Source: Microbaculum marinum | Lineage (GTDB): Bacteria; Pseudomonadota; Alphaproteobacteria; Rhizobiales; Tepidamorphaceae | Strand: one strand, 5' to 3' | NCBI RefSeq assembly: GCF_042646165.1 | Contig: NZ_JBHRTC010000010.1 | Length of the DNA stretch: 64,000 nt | In this document: positions 51,033 to 60,103 of the stretch, in pieces | Numbering within the stretch: position 1 is the first letter of the stretch | Layout of the letters: each line of letters opens with the position of its first letter | Position numbers and translations under genes: made by a program | The notes under the pieces: generated by a model | What the model saw: only the letters and a program-made list of their open reading frames with translations | Told to the model about the DNA's origin: nothing | Database searches by the model: none

Positions 51033-51853
51033 GCGGATTTCCTGACGTTGTGGAACGAGTCCGGGTTCGGGGCCAGCGGCTGGTAGCGCCGGATCGGCCA
51101 CAGCTCGCTCAGCCGTTTCGCGACGTTCACGACGTCGGGTGCAATCTCGTCGAGACGCTGGCGGGTCTGTCTGGTGATCGGCCCCGCCACGCTGACGGTA
51201 CCGACGCAGTCCTCGGCGGGATTGGATGCCGGAATCGCGGCGGCGACCGCGGCGATGCCGGGTTCGCCCTCTTCATAGGCGATGCCGTAGCCCCGCTTGC
51301 GGGTCGTCTCGAGTTCCTTGAGGAGTTCGGCCATCGACGAGATCGCGTTCTGGCCGAGTTCGGCGCGGTCGCCGAAGCCCAGGCTCGCGACGATGCCGAC
51401 TGCCCGGTCGTCCGACATAGTGGCCAGGCGCGCCTTGCCGGATGCCGTGGCCGGCTGCACGACGTGCCGGCCCAGATTCCCGTCGTACCGCAAGCCGTAC
51501 CGGGCGCCCTGCGCCTGGGCGACCCAGGTCATCGTGTCGCCGTCCACCATGGCGATACGGGCCAGTTCGCCGGTTCTTGCCGCCAGTTCGTCGAGCTCGG
51601 GCTGGCAGATGTCGGTCAGGCCGGTCTTCGACAGAAAGCGGAATCCCAGCACCGACAGCCGCATCGTGAGGCGATAGCGCTGGCTCGCCGCGTCCCGTTC
51701 CATGTAGCCGCGCTCAACCAGCTGGGAAACGAGTCGATGCGTCGCGCTCTTCGGCAGGCCCAGCTGCAAGGCGACTTCGCCGAGGGCCAAACCTTCGGGA
51801 TTCTCGATCAAAAGCTCGAGGATATCCAAGGTGCGATCGATCTGTTGCGACAT
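51029..51853 (-). CDS. IclR-family transcriptional regulator
   Basis: A 274-residue IclR protein. The winged helix is at about 1-65 (QIDRTLDILELLIENPEGLALGEVALQLGLPKSATHRLVSQL), and the GAF-like effector domain starts near GLTDICQPELDELAARTGELA. It heads the minus-strand transporter operon, with its stop overlapping the permease ATG. Two GGAAC-N3-GTTCC palindromes lie 17 to 47 bases upstream of its start and between it and hyuA, so it probably controls both directions and itself. Ligand unknown. Confidence 0.88.
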   Translation of the reverse strand: MSQQIDRTLDILELLIENPEGLALGEVALQLGLPKSATHRLVSQLVERGYMERDAASQRYRLTMRLSVLGFRFLSKTGLTDICQPELDELAARTGELARIAMVDGDTMTWVAQAQGARYGLRYDGNLGRHVVQPATASGKARLATMSDDRAVGIVASLGFGDRAELGQNAISSMAELLKELETTRKRGYGIAYEEGEPGIAAVAAAIPASNPAEDCVGTVSVAGPITRQTRQRLDEIAPDVVNVAKRLSELWPIRRYQPLAPNPDSFHNVRKSA

Positions 51854-51869
51854 TCTTGACGTCGTTTCC

Positions 51870-51900
51870 GGAACGTGGTTCCAATTTGGAACGCTGTTCC
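51870..51900. promoter_or_regulatory. Tandem IclR-type palindromes between the IclR gene and hyuA
   Basis: GGAACGTGGTTCC (51870-51882) and GGAACGCTGTTCC (51888-51900) are perfect 5+5 inverted repeats with 3-base centres, 18 bases apart centre to centre, so they lie on nearly the same face after about 1.7 turns. A further TTCCGGAA overlaps at 51866-51873. The rest of 51854-51995 holds the hyuA leader with GGGAG at 51982. Confidence 0.65.
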
Positions 51901-51995
51901 AGTTTCTTTTTCACCGGTCCGGATGTCAAGCAGTGACGTTACGGACCCACAAGGCGGGCGGAACACCGGCCGCCACAATCCGGGAGCAATCGCTT

Positions 51996-54107
51996 ATGGA
52001 GCTTGCCGCAGAAGTGGGAGGCGGACAAGGATCGTTGTCCGGCGTCCGGTTGTCGGCCGATGTCGGCGGGACCTTTACCGATACCGCCGTCTTCGACCCG
52101 AGAAACGGCGAGATCCGCTACGGCAAGACGCTGACGACGCCAAGAGTCCTGATCGAGGGCGTCAGGACCGGCGTCGAAAAGGCCGATACGCAGTTCGCAG
52201 ATACCGCGCTGTTCCTGCACGGGACGACGGTGGCCATCAACACCGTGCTGGAGCGATCGGGTGCGCGTACCGCGATCCTGACGACGAGGGGATTCCGGGA
52301 CATCTACGAAATCGGCCGCGTCAACCGGCCCGATGCATACAACCTGTTCTTCCGCAAGCACGAGCCGCTGGTCAGCCGTGCCCTGCGCTTCGAAGTCGAC
52401 GAGAGGCTGTCGTCGGACGGCGACGTCCTGGTGCCGCTGAACGAGGATCAGGTCGGGCGGATCGCGGAGGCGCTTGCCGAGATGGGGATCGAGGCGATCG
52501 CCATCCTCTTCCTGCATTCCTACCGCGATCCGCGGCACGAGATACGTGCCCGGGAGATCGTCGCGCAGCGATGCCCCGGCGTGTTCGTGACGGCGAGCCA
52601 CGAACTGTCGCAGGAGTACCGCGAGTTCGAACGGACCTCGACCGTCGCGGCCAACGCCTATGTCGGGCCGCGCGTGAAGTCGTATCTGAACGGATTCACC
52701 GACTTCCTCGACAGCAGCGGCTTTCCCGGATCCTTCCTCGTGGTCCAGTCCACCGGCGGCCTCTACACCGCCGACCGGGCCCGCAGCGAATGCATCCGCA
52801 TGCTCGAATCGGGCCCGGCTGCCGGCCTCATCGGTTCCCGGGCGCTGTGCCGCCAGATGGAACTGCCGAACGCCATCGCGTTCGACATGGGCGGGACGAC
52901 GGCCAAGGCCGGCGTCATCCACGACTACGAGGTGCTGATGACCGGCTCGTCGATGATCGGGGGCTACGAGACGGGCCTTCCCGTCCAGATCCCGATGATC
53001 GACATCCAGGAGGTCGGCACCGGCGGCGGCAGCATCGCCCGGCTGACGCCGGGCGGCGGCCTTCGCGTCGGCCCGCGCAGCGCCGGCGCCGATCCGGGGC
53101 CGATCTGCTACGGCCTCGGCGGGAGCGAGCCCACGGTGACCGACGCTAACCTGCTGCTCGGGCGGCTGAGCGCCACCCAGTTCCTCGGCGGCGAGATGCC
53201 CCTCGATACGCAAGCCGCGGAGCGCGGTCTTAAGGAGAAGGTCGCCGATCCGCTCGCCCTGACGGTGACGGAGGCGGCCGAAGGGATCCTGCGGATCGCC
53301 ACCACGACGATGGCGCATGTGGTCCGCCGCGTGACCACCGAGCGGGGCCTCGATGCGGCCGACTTCAGCATGTTCGCCTACGGCGGCGCCGGTCCGCTGC
53401 ACGCCACGATGGTCGCCCGCGAACTGCAGATCGACCGCGTCATCATTCCCAATTCGCCCGGACATTTCTCGGCCTTCGGCATGCTCATGTCCGACTTCCG
53501 GCACGACGAGGTGCGGTCGTGGTTCCGCCAGCTCAGGACGATCGAGTTCGACGACATGGAAGCGATCTTCGCGGACATGGAGGAGGCCGGACGCAAGGCG
53601 ATCGAGACGGGCGGCGTGTCGATGGCGGGCGTCGCCGTCTCCCGTGCCGCCGACATGCGCTATGTCGGCCAGGAACACGCCGTGACCGCGGATCTGCCGG
53701 CGGCCCTGTTCGAGACCCAGGACATGCAGGGGATCAAGGCGGCGTTCGATGCCGTGCACGCGGTCCGCTACGGCTACTCGTCGCCGGACGAGCCCGCCGA
53801 GATCGTCAGCCTGCGCAGTTCCGTCAGCGGCGTGATGGCCAAGCCGGCCCAGACCGCCATCGGCGCCGGCGCGGAAGACCCGCCGCCGGCGGCGCTTCGG
53901 GAGACCAGGCCCGTGTTCTTCGGATCCGCGGGGGCCTATGTCGACACGCCGGTCTTCGAGCGCTCGGCCCTGCTGGCGGGAAACCGGATCGCCGGACCCG
54001 CGCTCGTCGAGGAATACGCCTCGACCACCGTCATCCATCCCGGCGACCTGCTGTCGGTCGACCGGCACGGCAACCTTGTCATCGTAATCGGACGGGCCGC
54101 ATCATGA
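51996..54107 (+). CDS. hyuA: Hydantoinase/oxoprolinase subunit A
   Basis: A 703-residue HyuA-type ATP-dependent subunit. The acetate-kinase-like ATP site begins DVGGTFTD (22-29), with LHGTTVAINTVLERSGA, GRVNRPDAYNLFF, and AFDMGGTTAKAGVI and MIDIQEVGTGGGSIA later. Enzymes of this family open cyclic amides such as hydantoins, 5-oxoproline or N-methylhydantoin using ATP, usually with HyuB. ATG 51996 follows GGGAG by 9 bases; the longer frame to 51831 would run through the operator. hyuB overlaps by ATGA. Distinguishing hydantoin from other cyclic amides or from acetone-carboxylase-like roles is not possible here. Confidence 0.88.
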   Translation: MELAAEVGGGQGSLSGVRLSADVGGTFTDTAVFDPRNGEIRYGKTLTTPRVLIEGVRTGVEKADTQFADTALFLHGTTVAINTVLERSGARTAILTTRGFRDIYEIGRVNRPDAYNLFFRKHEPLVSRALRFEVDERLSSDGDVLVPLNEDQVGRIAEALAEMGIEAIAILFLHSYRDPRHEIRAREIVAQRCPGVFVTASHELSQEYREFERTSTVAANAYVGPRVKSYLNGFTDFLDSSGFPGSFLVVQSTGGLYTADRARSECIRMLESGPAAGLIGSRALCRQMELPNAIAFDMGGTTAKAGVIHDYEVLMTGSSMIGGYETGLPVQIPMIDIQEVGTGGGSIARLTPGGGLRVGPRSAGADPGPICYGLGGSEPTVTDANLLLGRLSATQFLGGEMPLDTQAAERGLKEKVADPLALTVTEAAEGILRIATTTMAHVVRRVTTERGLDAADFSMFAYGGAGPLHATMVARELQIDRVIIPNSPGHFSAFGMLMSDFRHDEVRSWFRQLRTIEFDDMEAIFADMEEAGRKAIETGGVSMAGVAVSRAADMRYVGQEHAVTADLPAALFETQDMQGIKAAFDAVHAVRYGYSSPDEPAEIVSLRSSVSGVMAKPAQTAIGAGAEDPPPAALRETRPVFFGSAGAYVDTPVFERSALLAGNRIAGPALVEEYASTTVIHPGDLLSVDRHGNLVIVIGRAAS

Positions 54108-56074
54108 ACGAGCATCGCGTCGACGCCTCCCCGCACGCTGCGCTGAAGCACGATCCGGTCACCACCGAGATCGTCCGCAACGGCCTGATCGCCGCCACGG
54201 AGGAGATGAAGCAGAACCTGATGCGGACCGCCTACAACATGATCATCTACGAGGCGCTCGACTTCACGGTGGGCGTGTTCGACCGCGACGGCAATGTGCT
54301 GTCGATCGGCATCGGCCTGCCGATGTTCATTCGCGGCATCTCGGAGACCATCAAGGCGAAGATCGCGCATTTCGGCATCGACGGGATCCATCCTGGCGAC
54401 GTCCTCCTGACCAACGACGCCTACATCACCGGCAGCCATCTCAACCACATGACCTTCACGGTGCCGGTGTTTCACGACGACGAGATCGTCGGATTCGCCG
54501 GCTGCATGGCACACTGGCAGGACGTCGGCGGCACCTTGGACGGCATGACCACCGACATCTATTCCGAGGGGCTGCAGATGCCCATCGTGAAGATGTACCG
54601 GCGCGGCGAGATCAACCAGGACATCGTCGACATCATCGAGATGAACGTCCGCCTGCCGGAACGTGCGATGGGCGACATGCGCGCCCAGATCGCCGCCGTG
54701 CGGTCCGGCGAGCGGCACATGACGAACCTGTTTAGGAAGCACGGTCGCGACCGCGTCCTGGGGGCGATCGCCGCGATCATGGACCATTCGGAAGCGCTGG
54801 TCAGGGAGCGCGTCCGCGCCATTCCCGACGGCACCTACGAAGCGGAATCGTTCATGGACGACGACGGGGTGGATCTCGGCAGGCGGGTCCCGATCCGGGT
54901 CAAGGTGATCGTCGCCGGCGACAGGATGACCATCGATCTCACCGATGTCAGCAAGCAGGTGCGCGGCTTCTACAATTCCGGGACGACCGCGGGCCTGTCG
55001 TGCTGCCAGGTCGCCTTCAAGTGCCTGACGTCGGCGCTCGATTTCCCGCTCAACGACGGCAGCTTCCGGCCGCTCGACATCATCCTGCCGCCAGGCCGCG
55101 TGGTCAGCGCCCAGAAGCCCGCCCCGATGCGCTGGTGGATGACGTTCCCGATGACCATCGTCGACACCGTGTTCAAGGCGCTGCAGCCGGCGATCCCCGA
55201 CAAGGTCATCGCCGCCCATCACGCCGACCTGGTCGTCGCGCTCGTCAACGGCTACCAGCCGAAAGACGGCAAGCTGTTCATCTACACCGGCGGCCTGATC
55301 GGGGGCGGCTGGGGCGCGAAGTCGTCGGAGGACGGCGTCTGCACGACAATCGCCATCAATGACGGCGATACCCACAACGGTCCCTCCGAGCAGGTCGAGG
55401 TGAAGTATCCGCTGCTGGTCGAACGCTACGGCCTCTACGAGGATTCCGGCGGGCCCGGGACTTTCCGAGGCGGCCTCGGCGCCGTCTACACGGTGCGGGC
55501 GCGTGGCGACATCATGCTGAATGCGCAGATCGAGCGCGTCATCTCCAGACCGTGGGGGCTTGCCGGCGGACTCTCGGGCGCTGGCAATCAGGTCACGGTG
55601 CAGCATGCCGGCGGAGACGAAGACTACTTCCCGTCCGGCAAGGTGCTGTCGCGGCGGATCAGGGGCGGCGACAGCTTCACCCTGCGCTCGGGCGGGGGCG
55701 GCGGCTACGGGTCGCCGCTCGACCGGGATCCGTCCCGCGTCGAGGACGACGTCATCCATGGCTACGTGTCGCGCGAGAAGGCGGAGACCGTTTACGGGGT
55801 CGTGTTCTCGGAGGACGGCGAAACGATCGATCTGGAGGCGACCGCGAGCAGGCGCGCCGAACTACGCGATGCCGGCAGGCCGACGGACGAGGACGGCATG
55901 ACCCTGTACGGGCAGAAGGCCCAGGAGGCGGCCGAGAAGGCCGCGGCTCAGCAGGCGGCGCGACAGCGGCACGACCACGATCATCACCATCACGGCCATT
56001 CCCATGACCTGATACGCGACAAGGACGACTACGAGCTTCGCCTGCAACTGGCGCTGGCGCGCCGCTGCTGCTGA
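54104..56074 (+). CDS. hyuB: Hydantoinase/oxoprolinase subunit B with a His-rich tail
   Basis: A 656-residue HyuB-type subunit: DPVTTEIVRNGLIAATEEMKQNLMRTAYN, HPGDVLLTNDAYITGSHLNHMT, and RGGDSFTLRSGGGGGYGSPLDRDP are family blocks. Normal HyuB proteins are about 520-580 residues; this one has an extra C-terminal part ending with a His/Asp cluster (RQRHDHDHHHHGHSHD, about residues 620-635), which should bind zinc or nickel. The ATG overlaps the hyuA stop. A strong hairpin follows before the convergent LysR gene. Confidence 0.88.
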   Translation: MNEHRVDASPHAALKHDPVTTEIVRNGLIAATEEMKQNLMRTAYNMIIYEALDFTVGVFDRDGNVLSIGIGLPMFIRGISETIKAKIAHFGIDGIHPGDVLLTNDAYITGSHLNHMTFTVPVFHDDEIVGFAGCMAHWQDVGGTLDGMTTDIYSEGLQMPIVKMYRRGEINQDIVDIIEMNVRLPERAMGDMRAQIAAVRSGERHMTNLFRKHGRDRVLGAIAAIMDHSEALVRERVRAIPDGTYEAESFMDDDGVDLGRRVPIRVKVIVAGDRMTIDLTDVSKQVRGFYNSGTTAGLSCCQVAFKCLTSALDFPLNDGSFRPLDIILPPGRVVSAQKPAPMRWWMTFPMTIVDTVFKALQPAIPDKVIAAHHADLVVALVNGYQPKDGKLFIYTGGLIGGGWGAKSSEDGVCTTIAINDGDTHNGPSEQVEVKYPLLVERYGLYEDSGGPGTFRGGLGAVYTVRARGDIMLNAQIERVISRPWGLAGGLSGAGNQVTVQHAGGDEDYFPSGKVLSRRIRGGDSFTLRSGGGGGYGSPLDRDPSRVEDDVIHGYVSREKAETVYGVVFSEDGETIDLEATASRRAELRDAGRPTDEDGMTLYGQKAQEAAEKAAAQQAARQRHDHDHHHHGHSHDLIRDKDDYELRLQLALARRCC

Positions 56075-56101
56075 CGGGGCGGACCCGGGCGGAGGGCATT
56101 G

Positions 56102-56126
56102 GGGCCCCGGCTCCCGGCCGGGGCCC
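56102..56126. terminator. Bidirectional GC-rich hairpin between hyuB and the LysR gene
   Basis: GGGCCCCGG (56102-56110) and CCGGGGCCC (56118-56126) pair perfectly over 9 bases with a 7-base loop, placed 28 bases after the hyuB stop and 4 bases from the convergent LysR stop. There is no clear T-run on either side. Confidence 0.5.
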
Positions 56127-56129
56127 GGA

Positions 56130-57098
56130 CTAGAAATAGGTGCGCTCGCCGATCGGCGTCTCCTCGATCCGGGCGAGCAGCATCTGCAGCAGGGCCTGTT
56201 CGGCGCGGTTCATCCGCGACTTCGGGTTCCAGACCACGTAGACGTCGATTGCCGGCGGGTCGTCGTATGGCGGCAGCCGCCACAGCAGCCCGTCCTCGAT
56301 GTCGCGGCGCATGACGTGCAGCGGCAACGGCCCCACTCCTAGGCCCGCCACGATCATCCGGCGCACCTCTTCGAGATTCGCAGATGTCGCCACGACCCGC
56401 TCGTCCAGGTCTGCCTTGGCGCGCATGAGGGTGACGGGCCGCAGTGCGTCGGTCATCTGGTCCGTGACGAAGCTCACCGACGACTGGCCGGCGAGATCGG
56501 GCATGGTCAGCCCCTGGACGCCGTAGAGCGGATGGGTCGGGCCGCAGAACAATCCGAAGAACTCCCGGTACAGGCGGCGGTATTCCAGCTTCGGACTGCG
56601 TTCGCGCACGAGGCACAGGCTCAGCGACGCGCGCTGGGTGAGCACCGCTGCGACGGCCTCCCGGCTCGCCATGACGTTCAGTGACAGCGTCGCGCGCGGG
56701 TGCGCGGTGTGGAACGCCGTCAACGCGTCGTCGAACAGGGGGCAGACGACGTGGCTTGCCAGGACCACCCGCACGTGACCCTGGATCTCGTCGGCGACCT
56801 CCCGCATCAGCGTGTTCAGGCGGAGGATCGATCCATGAATGTCGATTGCCTCGCGATGGAGGAGCTGGCCGGCTTCGGTCAGCTTGAAACGGCCCGGCGA
56901 TCGGTCGATCAGCCGCCGGCCCAGCCTGTCTTCGAGGCGCTTGAGTGCATTCGAGACGGTCGGCTGCTTCAGCCGCAGCCGTTCGGCGGCTTCGGTGACG
57001 CTGCTGGATTCCGCCAGCACGACGAACGTACGCAGCAGATTCCAGTCCAGGTCACGGGCGAGCCGTTCGGAGGAGTCCCGGTATGCCACGCCCACCAT
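56130..57098 (-). CDS. LysR-family transcriptional regulator
   Basis: A 322-residue LysR protein with its helix-turn-helix at about 17-75 (LDWNLLRTFVVLAESSSVTEAAERL, KQPTVSNALKRLEDRLG) and an effector domain from VRVVLASHVVCPLFDDAL. It is divergent from the PotABCD-type transporter and probably controls it. The 97-base divergent gap holds an AT-rich patch (57108-57140) with no clear repeated dyad. The start ATG 57098 gives about 16 extra residues before the helix-turn-helix; a shorter start is possible. Confidence 0.85.
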   Translation of the reverse strand: MVGVAYRDSSERLARDLDWNLLRTFVVLAESSSVTEAAERLRLKQPTVSNALKRLEDRLGRRLIDRSPGRFKLTEAGQLLHREAIDIHGSILRLNTLMREVADEIQGHVRVVLASHVVCPLFDDALTAFHTAHPRATLSLNVMASREAVAAVLTQRASLSLCLVRERSPKLEYRRLYREFFGLFCGPTHPLYGVQGLTMPDLAGQSSVSFVTDQMTDALRPVTLMRAKADLDERVVATSANLEEVRRMIVAGLGVGPLPLHVMRRDIEDGLLWRLPPYDDPPAIDVYVVWNPKSRMNRAEQALLQMLLARIEETPIGERTYF

Positions 57099-57195
57099 TC
57101 TCGACGTCTATAATGAAGATTGCAACTATCTATTTGAGGAATACCGCGGGCCCTGACACGGTTGACTCTGCGGGAAGCGATAGAGGGAACCCCCA

Positions 57196-58062
57196 ATGAC
57201 GGTAGAGGCGCGCGAAGCGCGGCAGCCCTGGATACTGCTGTCGCCGGCGCTCGCTACGATCGCGCTGCTGCTCTTCGTGCCGTTGCTGTTCATCGTCGTC
57301 TATTCGTTCTGGCTGCGCACCGCGACCGGAGCAGATCAGGTCGGCTTCCATCTGGACAACTGGCGGGAGGCGCTGACCGATCCGTTCTACCGGGACATCC
57401 TGCTGAGCACCCTGAGGATCGCCGCGATCACCACGTTGCTGTGCGCGGTGATGGGATATCCGGCGGCCTATTTCATTGCCCGCTCGCGCGGCAACAAGAT
57501 GCTGCTGCTGCTGCTCCTGATGCTGCCGTTCTGGATCAGCTACATCATCCGGACGATGTCGTGGATCAACATCCTCGGCGTGTCGGGAGCGATCAATTCG
57601 ACCCTGATCGCGCTGGGTGTGATCACAGAGCCGATCCAGATGCTCTACAACGAGACCACCGTCATTCTCGGTCTCGTCCATTTCCTGCTGCCGTTCATGG
57701 TTCTCAACGTCTACGTCAGCCTGGAAGGAATCGACGAGACGCTTGAGGATGCGGCCTGCTCGCTCGGGGCGACGCGGTGGAACAGCTTCCTCGAAGTCAC
57801 CCTGCCGCTGTCGCTGCCCGGTCTGGCGGCAGGCGGCCTGCTGTGCTTCGTGCTGGCGGCGGGAACCTACATCACGCCGCTCGTCCTCGGCGGGCCGACC
57901 GACGCGATGTTCGCAAATCTCGTCTTCGAGGCGATCATCACGCAACTCGACTGGCCGCTCGGATCGGCGTTGTCGCTGATGCTGCTGGCCGTGCTCGGCG
58001 TGCTGGTGCTGGTCTACAACCACTTCCTCGGCATGGCGCAACTGATGAAGGGGCTGGGCTGA
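57196..58062 (+). CDS. ABC transporter permease (PotB type)
   Basis: A 288-residue permease with about six helices and the EAA loop DETLEDAACSLGATRWNSFLEVTLPLSLPGLAAG, read in pieces. WISYIIRTMSWINILGVSGAIN is typical of the spermidine/putrescine or 2-aminoethylphosphonate group. It is the first gene of a four-gene operon, with an AGGGAAC ribosome site, and overlaps the second permease by 1 base. The ligand is probably a small cationic or zwitterionic solute. Confidence 0.88.
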   Translation: MTVEAREARQPWILLSPALATIALLLFVPLLFIVVYSFWLRTATGADQVGFHLDNWREALTDPFYRDILLSTLRIAAITTLLCAVMGYPAAYFIARSRGNKMLLLLLLMLPFWISYIIRTMSWINILGVSGAINSTLIALGVITEPIQMLYNETTVILGLVHFLLPFMVLNVYVSLEGIDETLEDAACSLGATRWNSFLEVTLPLSLPGLAAGGLLCFVLAAGTYITPLVLGGPTDAMFANLVFEAIITQLDWPLGSALSLMLLAVLGVLVLVYNHFLGMAQLMKGLG

Positions 58063-58847
58063 TGGGCTGGTCCCTCGTTCGCCTGTGGGCGGTCCTCGTC
58101 TACGTCTTCCTGTTCCTTCCGGTCGCGGTGGTGGTCCTGCTGAGCTTCAACGCGAGCCAGTTCGGCAGCTTCCCGATGACGGGGGTCTCGCTGCGCTGGT
58201 TCGTGGAACTCGCCAACAACGACGCGATCCTGCGGGCGTTCCGCACCTCGCTCCTTCTCGGCGCGCTGACCGCGCTGATCTCGACGACCCTCGGTGTCCT
58301 CGCCAGCGTGGCACTGGTCCGCTACAAGGTGCCGGGCAGCAACCTGATCTCTACGGTCCTGATCGCGCCGATCCTCGTTCCGGAGGTCGTGCTCGCCGTC
58401 GCGCTGCTGCTGTTCCTCAACTTCCTGTCGATCCCCAAGAGCTTCCCGCTGCTGCTGATGGGGCACGTGATCTTCACCCTGCCGTTCGTGGTGCTCGTGG
58501 TGCAGGCCCGTCTCGTCGGCATCCGCCGCGACATGGAGGAAGCGGCGATGAGCCTCGGCGCCAGCCCGATCCAGACCTTCTTCGAGATCACGCTGCCGCT
58601 GCTCGCGCCTGCCGTCTTTGCAGGCATGCTGTTCGCCTTCACCATCAGCTTCGACGACATCACGGGGACGATGTTCTGGAAGCCCGGCGGCGTCGAGACG
58701 GTTCCCACCCAGATCTTCGCGATGCTGCGCAACTCGATCTCTCCGGAGATCAATGCGCTCGGTACCGTGATGATCCTTCTCACGGTCGGGTTGCCGCTGG
58801 TCGGTCTGGCGATCGCCCGGCAAATGGCCGCCCGACGCGGCGGATAG
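58062..58847 (+). CDS. ABC transporter permease (PotC type)
   Basis: A 261-residue permease, six hydrophobic helices, EAA loop EEAAMSLGASPIQTFFEITLP and the family block SFDDITGTMFWKPGGVETVPTQIF. It pairs with the PotB-type subunit to form the channel. Its ATG shares one base with the preceding stop, and the binding protein follows 40 bases later. Confidence 0.88.
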   Translation: MGWSLVRLWAVLVYVFLFLPVAVVVLLSFNASQFGSFPMTGVSLRWFVELANNDAILRAFRTSLLLGALTALISTTLGVLASVALVRYKVPGSNLISTVLIAPILVPEVVLAVALLLFLNFLSIPKSFPLLLMGHVIFTLPFVVLVVQARLVGIRRDMEEAAMSLGASPIQTFFEITLPLLAPAVFAGMLFAFTISFDDITGTMFWKPGGVETVPTQIFAMLRNSISPEINALGTVMILLTVGLPLVGLAIARQMAARRGG

Positions 58848-58887
58848 AGCCGCCAAACAACCTTCCATGAGGAAAAAGGAGCCACAA

Positions 58888-60027
58888 ATGGACGATACGA
58901 AGCGGTACGAGCGACTTCGCGAGCGCTACCTCAACGGCGATCTCGACCGCCGGAAATTCCTCGGCCTGCTGGGGGCGGCCGGGCTTGCATACGGTGTGCA
59001 GATGCCCTTCGCCGGACGGGCGCTGGCGGCTGTCGAGGAGGTTCGGTTCGATGGCTGGGGCGGGGTCGTTTCCGAGGCGTTCCGGAAGTATGCCTTCGAC
59101 CCCTATACCGCAAAGACCGGCGTCAAGGTTGTCGACGGCACCTTTGGCGGCGGCGACGAATACCTTTCCCGGGTGAAGGCGAGCCAGCCCGGCGAGTACA
59201 ACATCGCCCACCTCTCCGGCGTCTTCGACTATGCCCGCTACACCAGCCTGGGCCTGGGATCGAAGCTCGACGAAAGCAGGATCCCGAACCTCGAATACGT
59301 GATCCCGAAGCTCACCGACGTGTTCCGCAAGGTGACGGACGGCTCGCTGTCGTGCGTGCCCTATGACTACGGGACGACCGGGCTTGCCTATAACCGCAAG
59401 TACATCTCCGACGACGAGATGAAGGAGAAGGGCGCCAGGATCCTCATCGATGAGAAATACAAGGGCAAGATCGGCGGCTGGGCCGACTGGCGCACGAGGA
59501 TCTGGTACGCCTCCCTGCAGACCGACCAGGATCCCAACAACGCCACCGACATGGACGCTGTGTGGAACGCGGTGCGCGAGAACCGGGATCTCCTGCTGAA
59601 GTACTGGACGTCGGGAGCCGAACTCATGAGCCTGTTGGCGGAAGAGGAGATCTACGTGACCGAAGGCTGGTCCGGCCGCATCTACGCCCTTCAGGAGCAG
59701 GGTCATGACATCGGGTACATGGATCCCCCCAACGGCTTCGGCTGGCAGGAATGCCTGTTCGTGATCAAGGGCTCCCCGATGGCCGAATGCGAGGAGCTTC
59801 TCAACTTCATGCTTGCGCCCGAGACCTCGATTGCCGTGGCCGAGGGACAGAATTACCCGCCGGCTCTCGACCCGCAGAAGGTCGACCTCGGCGACAAGAT
59901 CCCGAAGCTTCCCGCCTTCGATCCGACCGGCACCCTGTCCGGGCTGACCTTCGCCGACCCGGCCTACTGGAACGGCCACGAGCAGGCATGGTCGAAAGAG
60001 TTCGGCCGGATCCAGAAGGGCTACTAG
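58888..60027 (+). CDS. ABC transporter substrate-binding protein (PotD type) with a twin-arginine-like leader
   Basis: A 379-residue periplasmic protein. The leader contains LDRRKFLGLLGAAGLAYGVQ, a twin-arginine (Tat) signal with hydrophobic core and a probable cut after RALAA near residue 45. The mature part has the PotD-like FDGWGGVVSEAFRKYAFDPYTAKTGVKV and SCVPYDYGTTGLAYN. Tat export suggests it folds before export. ATG 58888 follows AAGGAG; the in-frame ATG 58867 adds 7 residues without a better ribosome site. A strong stem-loop follows its stop before the ATPase gene. Confidence 0.87.
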   Translation: MDDTKRYERLRERYLNGDLDRRKFLGLLGAAGLAYGVQMPFAGRALAAVEEVRFDGWGGVVSEAFRKYAFDPYTAKTGVKVVDGTFGGGDEYLSRVKASQPGEYNIAHLSGVFDYARYTSLGLGSKLDESRIPNLEYVIPKLTDVFRKVTDGSLSCVPYDYGTTGLAYNRKYISDDEMKEKGARILIDEKYKGKIGGWADWRTRIWYASLQTDQDPNNATDMDAVWNAVRENRDLLLKYWTSGAELMSLLAEEEIYVTEGWSGRIYALQEQGHDIGYMDPPNGFGWQECLFVIKGSPMAECEELLNFMLAPETSIAVAEGQNYPPALDPQKVDLGDKIPKLPAFDPTGTLSGLTFADPAYWNGHEQAWSKEFGRIQKGY

Positions 60028-60036
60028 CCGAACCGG

Positions 60037-60072
60037 CCGGGAATGCGCGGCACAGGCGGCCGCGCATTCCGG
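60037..60072 (+). other. Intercistronic stem-loop after the PotD-type gene
   Basis: Left arm 60037-60051 and right arm 60059-60072 (core GAATGCGCGGC against GCCGCGCATTC) form 14 pairs with one bulged G and a 7-base loop. No T-run follows. It lies between the binding-protein and ATPase genes, as at 11191 and 31451. Confidence 0.6.
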
Positions 60073-60103
60073 TCTCCCCAGCAGTCAAAGTCGGAGCGTC
60101 CCC

